Origin: Mycolicibacterium canariasense
GTDB lineage: Bacteria > Actinomycetota > Actinomycetes > Mycobacteriales > Mycobacteriaceae
DNA length: 64,000 bases
Assembly (NCBI RefSeq): GCF_002101555.1
Contig: NZ_LQOL01000003.1
Location: 62,001-126,000 of the forward strand
Reading direction: 5' to 3'
Shown: one piece after another, positions 44,048-51,545 of the stretch
Layout of the letters: each line of letters opens with the position of its first letter
How positions within the stretch are numbered: position 1 is the stretch's first letter
The notes under the pieces: generated by a model
Database searches by the model: none
The model's input: the letters and a program-made list of their open reading frames with translations, nothing else
What the model was told of the DNA's origin: nothing
Translations under genes and position numbers: made by a program

Positions 44048-44365
44048 CAGCGCAGCCCGATCCTGTGAGTTTGCTGGCAATTTTGCACGACAAACCGCCG
44101 GCTGGTCATCCGGATTGGGTCGGCCACGTGTTGCTGCAACTCCTTCGAAAGGGTATTTGTTCCCACAGCGGTGACCGGATCGCCGCAACGCGCAAGCGCG
44201 CGTTCTATTGCATACGACGAGAGCCGAATTCACCGGGAAGGCGGTCGCGGCGACGTCTTCGTCAGCCGCGCAGACGTTCCAATGCTATCCGGATACGCGC
44301 CCGCCGGCCGACTCAGGGCGCCCCGCGGGTGCCGAGCAAACGGGTTGTTCGTTCACAAACACTAA
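44048..44365. other. Intergenic region with no recognisable gene
   Basis: About 320 bases between two minus-strand genes. It is less GC-rich near 44350-44370, where AT-rich DNA follows the cyclase-like gene. The GGGTAT at 44153 has no GTTT at the right distance. No RNA gene or repeat seen. Confidence 0.5.
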
Positions 44366-45391
44366 TTAGCTGCGGTTATCGCTGTCGTCCCACCAGCTGA
44401 GCACCCTGGTTCCGATGAGCGTCAGCCATTTCGAGGGTTCACCGGCGGGCACGTCGATGTCGAACCACACCCGCCCCGGCAGTCGGGTGCCTTGCAACCA
44501 GGTGCCGTCGGACCGTCGGGCACTACGGATGAGCGCCATCGCATCGGCCAGGCGTCGGTCGGGCGGCACCCCGTCGTGCGCGGCCGCCTCACGAAAATAA
44601 TCGGCCGCGTTGAGCACGCTGTAGCGCCAGCGGAACGGATAGGCGAACTGATTCACCCATGGGGCGACCGGTTGCCCGGTCGACAGCCGGCGGAACAGGG
44701 CCCGGCGCAGCAGGTACTCCTGTCCTGCCACGCGGGCGGCTCGGACGGTGTCATCGGTGCCCACCGACATCTCGAACGCGAGCAGACCCTTGAGCGCGTT
44801 CAGCGTGGAGTGCAGCGACGAGCGGGTCGAACCCTCCACCCAGTCACAGTTCCAGCCGCCGTCGGGTAGGCGGTGCTCCAGGAACCAGTCGACGAGGCCG
44901 GAAACGTCGGCACCGAGCCACACCCCGTTGGCCAGCGTCCACGCGTTGATGCAGCAGTCCACCTCGCCACCCCAGTAGGGCAGGTCGTCGTACTCCCAAC
45001 GGCAGTTCGCGGCCAGCAATTCGGCGGTGCGTCGGGCCCGCAGCACCGCCGGGTCCAGGCCCCATTCACGCAGTGCATTCAGCGACCAGGTGGTGGCGGT
45101 CCACGGCTGGCCCTCGGTGTTTTCCTCCCCGTCGCTTCGCTCGCCGTCGGTATTTTCCCCGTCGCTTCGCTCGCGCTCGGTATTAAAACCAGCCGGAAAG
45201 AACGCCCCGCCGGCCCACTGCCCGTCCGGGTCCTGCAACGCCAGCAGGCGGGCGCCGAAGCCTTCGGTCGCGACGCGGCTCCTGGTCGCCTCCCAGGTGG
45301 TCGGCGGCTGCCCGCCCAGGTCTCGTTCGACCTGCCAACGCAGCGCGGGATCGGAGTCGGCCAGCCAGGTGATCAGCGCATTCGCCCCCAT
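44366..45391 (-). CDS. Squalene cyclase/prenyltransferase-like alpha-barrel protein
   Basis: A 341-residue helical protein resembling the (alpha/alpha) barrel of prenyltransferases and squalene-hopene cyclases. Repeated QW-like segments are present: ALQDPDGQWAGGAFF, LPDGGWNCDWVEGS and SARRSDGTWLQG. It lacks the DxDD catalytic motif of hopene cyclases and has one barrel-sized domain, so enzymatic cyclisation is doubtful. Residues ~85-110 (ERERSDGENTDGERSDGEEN) are a low-complexity insertion made by the 30-bp micro-repeat. The ATG at 45391 is chosen for family-like sequence; an upstream frame from 45439 is weaker. Confidence 0.78.
   Translation of the reverse strand: MGANALITWLADSDPALRWQVERDLGGQPPTTWEATRSRVATEGFGARLLALQDPDGQWAGGAFFPAGFNTERERSDGENTDGERSDGEENTEGQPWTATTWSLNALREWGLDPAVLRARRTAELLAANCRWEYDDLPYWGGEVDCCINAWTLANGVWLGADVSGLVDWFLEHRLPDGGWNCDWVEGSTRSSLHSTLNALKGLLAFEMSVGTDDTVRAARVAGQEYLLRRALFRRLSTGQPVAPWVNQFAYPFRWRYSVLNAADYFREAAAHDGVPPDRRLADAMALIRSARRSDGTWLQGTRLPGRVWFDIDVPAGEPSKWLTLIGTRVLSWWDDSDNRS
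45127..45180. repeat. 30-bp-period micro-repeat inside the cyclase-like gene
   Basis: The core CCCCGTCGCTTCGCTCGC occurs at 45127-45144 and 45157-45174, 30 bases apart, with degenerate partial units on either side. In the gene's frame it encodes ERSDGE repeats. The same core occurs three times in helD at 46386-46470. Confidence 0.85.
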
Positions 45392-45458
45392 GCGGCAACG
45401 GTAGCCACTCACCGCGTGCCGCACGTCACGTAACGGCACAACCGCTGGTGACGATCAA

Positions 45459-46295
45459 ATGATCGTGATTCGTCGGGTGGTGACAGTGATTGCGGGCGTG
45501 CTCCTCGCATCGGGTATCAGCGGTCTGTCCGCCGGTGCGGCTTCGGCAGCACCGGGATGCGCGGACTATCACTGGATCGGCGCGGCCGGCTCCGGTCAGC
45601 GCGACGGTGCCGGATTGACCGCCAACGGCGGCATGGGCGACGTGGTCTACCAGTCCTATCTACAGATGCGTGCCGCTCTGGCCGACAGCGGGCACACCAT
45701 CACCGCCGAGGCCGTGCAATACCCGGCCGCGCCCGTGCCCGCCGACGGCGGCATTCGCGGCTGGATGAACTTCATGGACAGTGTGCACGACGGCACCGAT
45801 GCCGCCGCCGACCAACTCCAGGCATTCAGCGCACAGTGTCCAGCCACCAAGGTGATCCTCGCCGGATATTCGCAGGGCGCCATGGTGATTCACCGCAATT
45901 TGCACGACCTGGCCGACGACCCGCAGGTGGTGGCCGCGCTGCTCGTTGCCGACGGCGACCGGTTGCCGGTGGACACCACCATCAACATGGGGTCGACGGC
46001 GCTGGCGCCGGGTGTCGGAAAGGGTGTGGCGCAGGAACATTCGTTCCTGGCCGGAACCGACACCTCGATGCTGCCCGCGGCCATCGGTGCGCGGACCGTC
46101 AGTGTCTGCGATATCGGTGACCCGGTGTGTGACTCCGTTCCCGACCAGGACCCGATGTCCCCTGCGGGTATCGCCATTCACACCGGTTATGCACCGGCCG
46201 GCAGCGGCCCGCACGCGTGGGGTGCTCCGCTGTACAACCTGGTGCTGGCCTCAGCCGCCGACGCCGGCTACCAGCCCGCGCAGAGCCTGCGGTAG
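45459..46295 (+). CDS. Cutinase-family secreted alpha/beta hydrolase
   Basis: A 278-residue protein with a signal peptide ending near AASAA, then a cutinase-like domain. Ser nucleophile in LAGYSQGAMV (GYSQG), Asp in CDIGDPVCD, His near IHTGYAPAGSG-H; Cys residues at GCADY, AQCPA, VCDIGDPVCD suit disulfides. Mycobacterial cutinase-like proteins are esterases, phospholipases or thioesterases at the cell surface. The N-terminal GAAGSGQRDG marks a longer subgroup. The last 45 bases overlap the 3' end of helD, convergent. Confidence 0.85.
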   Translation: MIVIRRVVTVIAGVLLASGISGLSAGAASAAPGCADYHWIGAAGSGQRDGAGLTANGGMGDVVYQSYLQMRAALADSGHTITAEAVQYPAAPVPADGGIRGWMNFMDSVHDGTDAAADQLQAFSAQCPATKVILAGYSQGAMVIHRNLHDLADDPQVVAALLVADGDRLPVDTTINMGSTALAPGVGKGVAQEHSFLAGTDTSMLPAAIGARTVSVCDIGDPVCDSVPDQDPMSPAGIAIHTGYAPAGSGPHAWGAPLYNLVLASAADAGYQPAQSLR

Positions 46296-48551
46296 CTCCC
46301 CGGTGTGCAGCACACCGAGGCGCTGGGTGGCCCGGGTCAGCGCGACGTAGAGATCGGCCGCGCCACGGTCGCCCGCGGTAGCTGCTCCCGTCGCTTCGCT
46401 CGCCCCGGTGTTTGTTCCCGTCGCTTCGCTCGCCCCGGTGTCTACTCCCGTCGCTTCGCTCGCCCCGGTGAGAATCCTCGCCGGCTCGACCACCAACACC
46501 GCGTCGAACTCCAGCCCCTTGGTCTCCGCCGCGGTCACGGTGCCCGGCATCCCAGGCGGCCCGATCACCACGCTGGTACCCGGCAGTCGATCCTCTTCGG
46601 CCACGAATTGTGCGATTGCCGATGATAGTTCGTCTTCTGTGACTCGCCGCGCCCAGGGCAGGAAGCCCGACGCCCGCACCGACTCCGGTGGGGTCGCCTC
46701 GGGCGCGAACTCCGCCAGCAGGTCGGCGGCCACGGTCATGATCTCCGAGGGGGTTCGGTAGTTGACCGACAGGGCGCGGTACAACCAGCGGTCCGGGACG
46801 TACGGCGTCAGCATCTGCTCCCAGGAGCGGGCTCCGGCCGCCGAACGGCGTTGTGCCAGGTCGCCGACGATGGTGAAAGAGCGCGAGGGGCAGCGTCGCA
46901 TCAGCACCCGCCAATCCATCTCAGACAGTTCCTGCGCCTCGTCGACCACCACGTGGCGGTAGGTCCAATCCCGGTCGGCGGCAGCTCGTTCCACGAGATC
47001 GCGGGTGTCGCGTTCGGCGAAGCGGTCGGCCAGGTCCTCCGCGCGCAGGACGTCCTGGGCCAGCAGGCGGTCCTCGTCGTCCATCAGCTCCTCGCGGGCG
47101 ACCATCAGGTCGAGCACGCCCTTGGCGTAGGCCTCCTGCTTCTTGCGCTCACGTTCGGCGGCGCGGTCGGCGGCCTTGTCCCGGCCGAGCAGGTCGACCA
47201 GTTCGTCGAGCAAGGGTACGTCCGATACCGTCCACGCCGCGCCGTCGGCACGCCACAGCGATGGGTCCGCGCCGGCCGTCTGCAACCGCTCATGTGACGA
47301 ATAGAGCTGCGCCAGCACCGTTTCCGGGGTGAGCCGGGGCCACAGTTGCTCGATGGCGGCATGGAACGCGGCGTTTTCGGACAGCTCCTCGAGCAGGTCG
47401 GAGCGCATCTGTTCCCAGGCGTTCTTGTCCGACCGGGACAGCCAGCCGCGGCCGATGCGCCCGATCGCCCGCTCGGTGAGAACGTAGGTGACGATGTCGA
47501 CGAACACCGCCCGGGCCTGATTGTGTGGCTGCCCGCTGCCGCGGGCCTCCTCGCGAGCCCACTGCGCGGTCTCGGCATCGATGCGCACCGTGACATCGGC
47601 GAGCTCGATGGTCAGCGGATCGTCGGGCAACCGCTGATGGTCGGCTACCGCCGCCGCCAGCACGTCGAGCATGCCCAGTGAGCCCTTGGCCCGGGCGACC
47701 GCGGGCGCGTCCTCGGCCGTCACCCGCAGCCCCGGCACCAGCTCACCGGTGGTCGCGAAGACGACATCGGTCTCCCCCAGGGAGGGCAGCACCCGGCCGA
47801 TGTGGTTGAGGAACGCCGGGCTGGGGCCCACCACCAGGGCGCCGTGCCGCTCGATCTGCTGGCGCCGGGTGTAGAGCAGGTAGGCCACCCGGTGCAGTGC
47901 CACCACCGTCTTACCGGTGCCGGGGCCGCCTTCGATCACCAGCACACCGGGGTGATCCAGCCGGATGATCTCGTCCTGCTCGGCCTGGATCGTCGCGACG
48001 ATGTCGCGCATACCCTCCCCGCGCGGGGCGTTGACCGCGGCCAGCAGGGCGGCGTCCTCGCCGGTGGCCGCGTCGGGCCTGCCGAGGCTCTCGTCGGTGA
48101 AGCCGGCCAACCGGCGGCCCAGGGTGCGGAACTGGCGCCGTCGGCGCATGCCTTCCGGATTGGCGGCGGTCGCGGTGTAGAAGGCGCGGGACGCCGGAGC
48201 CCGCCAGTCCAGCAGCACGGGTTCGTACCCGTTGTCCGGGTCGAACAGGCCCAGGCGCCCGATGTACAGCGCCTCGCCGTCCTCGGCATCCAACCGGCCG
48301 AAGCACAGGCCGCCGTCGGCGACGTCCAGCCGGTTCATCTCCTTGGCCAGGGCGCGCACCTCGACATCGCGTTGCAGCAGGGTGGCGCCGTCCTGGGCAT
48401 CGATATCCCCGCGCAGCGCGGCGTCATAGCGCCGTTTGGCGGCCGCGCGCTCGTCGTCCAACCGGGTGTACAGGCGGTCCACATAGCGCCGTTCGGACCG
48501 CAGTTCGTCCTCGTAGCCGCCTTGTGTCGTGGTCACACTTCCGGTAGTCAC
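46251..48551 (-). CDS. helD: HelD-type RNA polymerase-associated superfamily 1 ATPase
   Basis: A 766-residue UvrD/Rep-like protein. The N-terminal coiled-coil arm (YEDELRSERRYVDRLYTRLDDERAAAKRRY) and CFGRLDAEDGEALYIGRLGLFD are HelD features. Walker A GGPGTGKT is near residue 207, DEAQ (VVVDEAQELSEMDW) near 535, and the C-terminal helicase block YVALTRATQRLGVL. In mycobacteria HelD binds RNA polymerase and clears it from nucleic acid. Residues ~695-725 (LTGASEATGVDTGASEATG...) are a low-complexity insertion from three 30-bp micro-repeats. The start is a GTG at 48551; one at 48536 is possible. Confidence 0.9.
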   Translation of the reverse strand: MTTGSVTTTQGGYEDELRSERRYVDRLYTRLDDERAAAKRRYDAALRGDIDAQDGATLLQRDVEVRALAKEMNRLDVADGGLCFGRLDAEDGEALYIGRLGLFDPDNGYEPVLLDWRAPASRAFYTATAANPEGMRRRRQFRTLGRRLAGFTDESLGRPDAATGEDAALLAAVNAPRGEGMRDIVATIQAEQDEIIRLDHPGVLVIEGGPGTGKTVVALHRVAYLLYTRRQQIERHGALVVGPSPAFLNHIGRVLPSLGETDVVFATTGELVPGLRVTAEDAPAVARAKGSLGMLDVLAAAVADHQRLPDDPLTIELADVTVRIDAETAQWAREEARGSGQPHNQARAVFVDIVTYVLTERAIGRIGRGWLSRSDKNAWEQMRSDLLEELSENAAFHAAIEQLWPRLTPETVLAQLYSSHERLQTAGADPSLWRADGAAWTVSDVPLLDELVDLLGRDKAADRAAERERKKQEAYAKGVLDLMVAREELMDDEDRLLAQDVLRAEDLADRFAERDTRDLVERAAADRDWTYRHVVVDEAQELSEMDWRVLMRRCPSRSFTIVGDLAQRRSAAGARSWEQMLTPYVPDRWLYRALSVNYRTPSEIMTVAADLLAEFAPEATPPESVRASGFLPWARRVTEDELSSAIAQFVAEEDRLPGTSVVIGPPGMPGTVTAAETKGLEFDAVLVVEPARILTGASEATGVDTGASEATGTNTGASEATGAATAGDRGAADLYVALTRATQRLGVLHTGELPQALRGLVAGVGG
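46386..46470. repeat. 30-bp-period micro-repeat inside helD (three copies)
   Basis: The core TCCCGTCGCTTCGCTCGCCC occurs at 46386, 46416 and 46446, exactly 30 bases apart, with variable linkers. It encodes GASEATG repeats in helD, a different frame from the copies in the neighbouring gene at 45127-45174. Confidence 0.88.
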
Positions 48552-48650
48552 AGTTCACCCCAACGCATTCGACCCCTCGGGAGTTCCGCTTTCGGAGGTG
48601 CCGTCCACGCCATCATCGAACAGGTCGCGATGCCGCGCGAGATGTATCGG

Positions 48651-49208
48651 CTATGACCCCAACCGCCGGTCGAGTACCGACAGCGTGCGGTGTGCCCAGC
48701 GGATGTTCTCCTCCTCGAACGCGATACCGCGTAGCAAGGTGAGATACGGGCCCACCCGGTTGCCGGTGGCCAGGTAATCGTCCTCGTCCTGCCCGCCCAG
48801 CAACCGCACCCGCATCCGTTCGTAGCGTTCGAGTTTGGTCTCCGACCACCGCAGCTGTTCGGCCACCAGGCCGCGGACGGCTTCCGGATCGCCACCGTCG
48901 ACGGCGTTGACCTTGATCAGCAACTCGTCGCGGATGGTCGACGGTTTGGGCGGAGCGGCGGTGAAGGCCGCAATGGCGGCATGGCCGGCGGCGGTCAGCG
49001 AGAAGAGCCGCTTGTTCGGCCGGCGCTCCTGCTGTACCACCCGGGCCTCGATGAGCCCATCGGCGGCGAGTCTGTCCAGTTCGCGGTACAGCTGCTGCGG
49101 TGTGGCCGTCCAGAAGTTGGCTACCGAGGCGTCGAAGGATTTGGCCAGGTCGTAGCCCGACGATTCACCGTCGAGTAGGGCGGCCAGCACCGCGTCGCGT
49201 AGCGCCAC
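48651..49208 (-). CDS. PadR-family transcriptional regulator
   Basis: A 185-residue protein with a PadR winged helix at the N-terminus (AVLAALLDGESSGYDLAKSFDASVANFWTATPQQLYRELDRLAADGLIEARVV) and a C-terminal dimerisation helix region. PadR proteins repress stress and detoxification genes. The start is GTG 49208. It is divergent from the NTF2/LLM pair, with an inverted repeat in between that could be its operator. Confidence 0.9.
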   Translation of the reverse strand: MALRDAVLAALLDGESSGYDLAKSFDASVANFWTATPQQLYRELDRLAADGLIEARVVQQERRPNKRLFSLTAAGHAAIAAFTAAPPKPSTIRDELLIKVNAVDGGDPEAVRGLVAEQLRWSETKLERYERMRVRLLGGQDEDDYLATGNRVGPYLTLLRGIAFEEENIRWAHRTLSVLDRRLGS

Positions 49209-49228
49209 GGCATGTACTGTACTGTCAT

Positions 49229-49265
49229 CGACACCTATTCAACAAAGTGACTATGCGAGGTGTCG
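49229..49265. promoter_or_regulatory. Inverted repeat CGACACCT/AGGTGTCG between padR and the NTF2/LLM pair
   Basis: Two perfect 8-base arms (49229-49236 and 49258-49265) separated by 21 bases; the right arm covers the ribosome site of the NTF2 gene. A candidate PadR binding site. Confidence 0.5.
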
Positions 49266-49266
49266 G

Positions 49267-49665
49267 ATGCATCCCTTCCGCCAGGCCGTCGAGGCTCGCG
49301 ATCCCGAGGCAATGGCCGCCCAGCTGGCCGATGACGTCGTGTTCACCAGCCCGGTGGCGTTCAAGCCGTACCCGGGCAAGCCGATCACCGCCGCCATCCT
49401 GCGCGGGGTGCTGCGGGTGTTCGAGGACTTCCGCTACATCCGCGAGATCAACGACGGCGCCGACCACGCGCTGGTCTTCGAGGCCACCGTCTCCGGCAAG
49501 CGCATCACCGGATGCGATTTCATCCACACCAATGCCGACGGGCTGATCGACGACTTCATGGTGATGGTGCGTCCGCTGTCGGGTGCCCAGGCCCTGTCCG
49601 AGGCGATGGCCGCCCAGTTCGAGCAGATCCAGCGCGAGGCGCTGGAGGAGGTGCAGAACCGGTGA
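49267..49665 (+). CDS. SnoaL/NTF2-like protein
   Basis: A 132-residue alpha+beta barrel protein (FRQAVEARDPEAMAAQLADDVVFTSPVAFKPYPGKPI; DFIHTNADGLIDDFMVMVRP), typical of small binding proteins or isomerases for hydrophobic ligands. The ATG has GAGG about 7 bases upstream. The last base pairs overlap the LLM gene start as GTGA, so the two are translationally coupled and may work on one substrate. Confidence 0.85.
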   Translation: MHPFRQAVEARDPEAMAAQLADDVVFTSPVAFKPYPGKPITAAILRGVLRVFEDFRYIREINDGADHALVFEATVSGKRITGCDFIHTNADGLIDDFMVMVRPLSGAQALSEAMAAQFEQIQREALEEVQNR

Positions 49666-50699
49666 AGATCGGACTGGGCATCAACTACGCAGGCGGTTTC
49701 AAAGAGGTCGCGGCCGAGGTTGCCGATCTCGAGCGCGCCGGCCTGGACATCGTCTTCGTGCCCGAGGCGTATTCGTTCGACGCGGTGAGCGCGCTCGGAT
49801 ACCTGGCGGCCAGCACCGAGCGCGTGCAACTGGCCTCGGGCATCCTGCAGCTCTACACCCGCACCCCCACGTTGACCGCGATGACGGCCGCCGGCTTGGA
49901 CTACGTGTCCGGCGGCCGGTTCATCCTGGGGCTGGGCGCGTCGGGGCCGCAGGTCATCGAAGGTTTCCACGGGGTGCCCTATGACGCGCCGATCGCCCGG
50001 ACCCGCGAGGCGGTGCAGATCTGCCGGCAGGTATGGCGCCGTGAACGGGTGCAGTTCGAGGGCGAGCATTACACCATCCCGCTGCCCAAGGATCGCGGCA
50101 CCGGCCTCGGTAAACCGCTGAAGCTCATCAATACGCCTGTCCGCGAAAGGATTCCGGTCCTGCTGGCGGCGCTGGGCCCGAAGAACGTGGAGCTGACCGC
50201 CGAGATCGCCGAGGGCTGGCAGCCCATCTTCTTCCTGCCCGAGAAGGCCGGCGACGTCTGGGGCGCGGCGCTGCAGGCCGGCAAGGCCAAGCGCGACCCC
50301 GCCCTCGGCGAACTCGACATCTATGCCGGGCCGCCGCTGGCCATCGGCGACGATGTCGAGCCGTTACGCGAGTTCATCAAACCGCACCTGGCGCTGTACA
50401 TCGGCGGGATGGGCGCCAAGGGCAAGAACTTCTATCACGCGCTGGCCACCAGCTACGGCTACGGACCGCAGGCCGACCGCATCCAGGAGCTCTACCTCGC
50501 CGGTGACAAGGAGGCCGCCGCCAAGGCGGTGCCCGACGAGCTGGTTCGCGACGTATCCCTCATCGGTTCGGCCGGATTCGTCAAGGAACGGATCGCGGCC
50601 TTCCGGGAGGCCGGGGTGACGGCACTGAACGTGGTTCCGTTCGCCGAGACCCCGGCGGCCCGGGTGAAACTGATCGAAAAGCTGCGTGACCTGACCTAA
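49662..50699 (+). CDS. LLM-class F420-dependent oxidoreductase
   Basis: A 345-residue luciferase-like TIM barrel: VKIGLGINYAGGF start, IVFVPEAYSFDAVSALGYLA, LASGILQLYTRTPT, SGGRFILGLGASGPQVIEGF and the late VVPFAETP. The length and insertion match mycobacterial F420-dependent oxidoreductases. The GTG at 49662 overlaps the NTF2 stop. Its stop overlaps that of the convergent cutinase gene. The substrate is unknown. Confidence 0.9.
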   Translation: MKIGLGINYAGGFKEVAAEVADLERAGLDIVFVPEAYSFDAVSALGYLAASTERVQLASGILQLYTRTPTLTAMTAAGLDYVSGGRFILGLGASGPQVIEGFHGVPYDAPIARTREAVQICRQVWRRERVQFEGEHYTIPLPKDRGTGLGKPLKLINTPVRERIPVLLAALGPKNVELTAEIAEGWQPIFFLPEKAGDVWGAALQAGKAKRDPALGELDIYAGPPLAIGDDVEPLREFIKPHLALYIGGMGAKGKNFYHALATSYGYGPQADRIQELYLAGDKEAAAKAVPDELVRDVSLIGSAGFVKERIAAFREAGVTALNVVPFAETPAARVKLIEKLRDLT

Positions 50700-51424
50700 C
50701 GGTGCGCGGCGGCCTGATCCACCGGCTGCCCGGACCGCTGGGTGCCCAGCCGGGCGACCACATAGTCGGCCGCCTGATCGGTCAGCCCATTGCTCACGTA
50801 CGCGTTGTGGGCGCCCTGGTCATGACCGGTCGGCGAGCACACCGGGTCTTCCGGGATGCACAGGTCGTCGGTCTTGGCGACGTACCGGGAGCCGACCGTG
50901 ATCGGCGGCGCGCCGGTGTAGATCATCTGCAGGAAGCCGCTCGAGGGCTTGCCGAACAGCGCCACCGCCGCCACATGGTCGGCGACCTCGGCCGGCATCG
51001 GTCCGGTCAGGCCCGGCGGCAACGCGAAGCCCTGGGGCACCGCGTCGGCGGTGATGTACGCGGCCACCGCCGCGCCCTGCGAGTACCCGCCCAGAACCAC
51101 CTTGGTGTTCGGGCAGGCCGCGGCGGTGGCACGGACCTTGTTGCTGGCGTCGATGACACCGTCGGCGGCGGTCGCGAAGTCCAGCGACGCCGGATAGTTC
51201 ACGGCGTACTCCTCGACCGATTTGCCCGGTGCCTTGGCCCGCACCGAATCCAGGAATGCCTGCCCGACGCTGCCGACGCCAGCGGGCTCGAAGGTTCCCC
51301 GCGCGAACACCACCTGCACGTCCGGACACGGATCGGCGGCGGCCGGACTCGCGGCGGCCACCGACCCCGCTCCCACGAAAACCGCCGATGCCACGGCACC
51401 CATCCAACGATCAATCCGGCTCAT
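50696..51424 (-). CDS. Secreted cutinase-like protein
   Basis: A 242-residue protein with a signal peptide (cleavage after AAADP-type site near residue 32) and a cutinase domain. Catalytic residues are Ser in GYSQGAAVA, Asp in CIPEDPVC and His in GAHNAY. The N-terminal PCPDVQVVFARGTFEPAGVG is the cutinase signature, and the Cys pairs fit two disulfides. Such Culp proteins are surface esterases or lipases. The ATG at 51424 is used; a longer frame begins at 51442. Confidence 0.92.
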   Translation of the reverse strand: MSRIDRWMGAVASAVFVGAGSVAAASPAAADPCPDVQVVFARGTFEPAGVGSVGQAFLDSVRAKAPGKSVEEYAVNYPASLDFATAADGVIDASNKVRATAAACPNTKVVLGGYSQGAAVAAYITADAVPQGFALPPGLTGPMPAEVADHVAAVALFGKPSSGFLQMIYTGAPPITVGSRYVAKTDDLCIPEDPVCSPTGHDQGAHNAYVSNGLTDQAADYVVARLGTQRSGQPVDQAAAHR

Positions 51425-51545
51425 TGCCACCGCCCCAACCAAGTTCGTCCCGACCCGCGGAGGCCTCGCTGCCCCGCGGCAAGCACGGTGGGAATACCCA
51501 GGGTCTGCACAACTGAATCAAAGACGAATGTGACACGCGGCACAC

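Noticed and set aside
44153..44158. GGGTAT as part of a SigF promoter
   Set aside because: No GTTT at 15-17 bases upstream.
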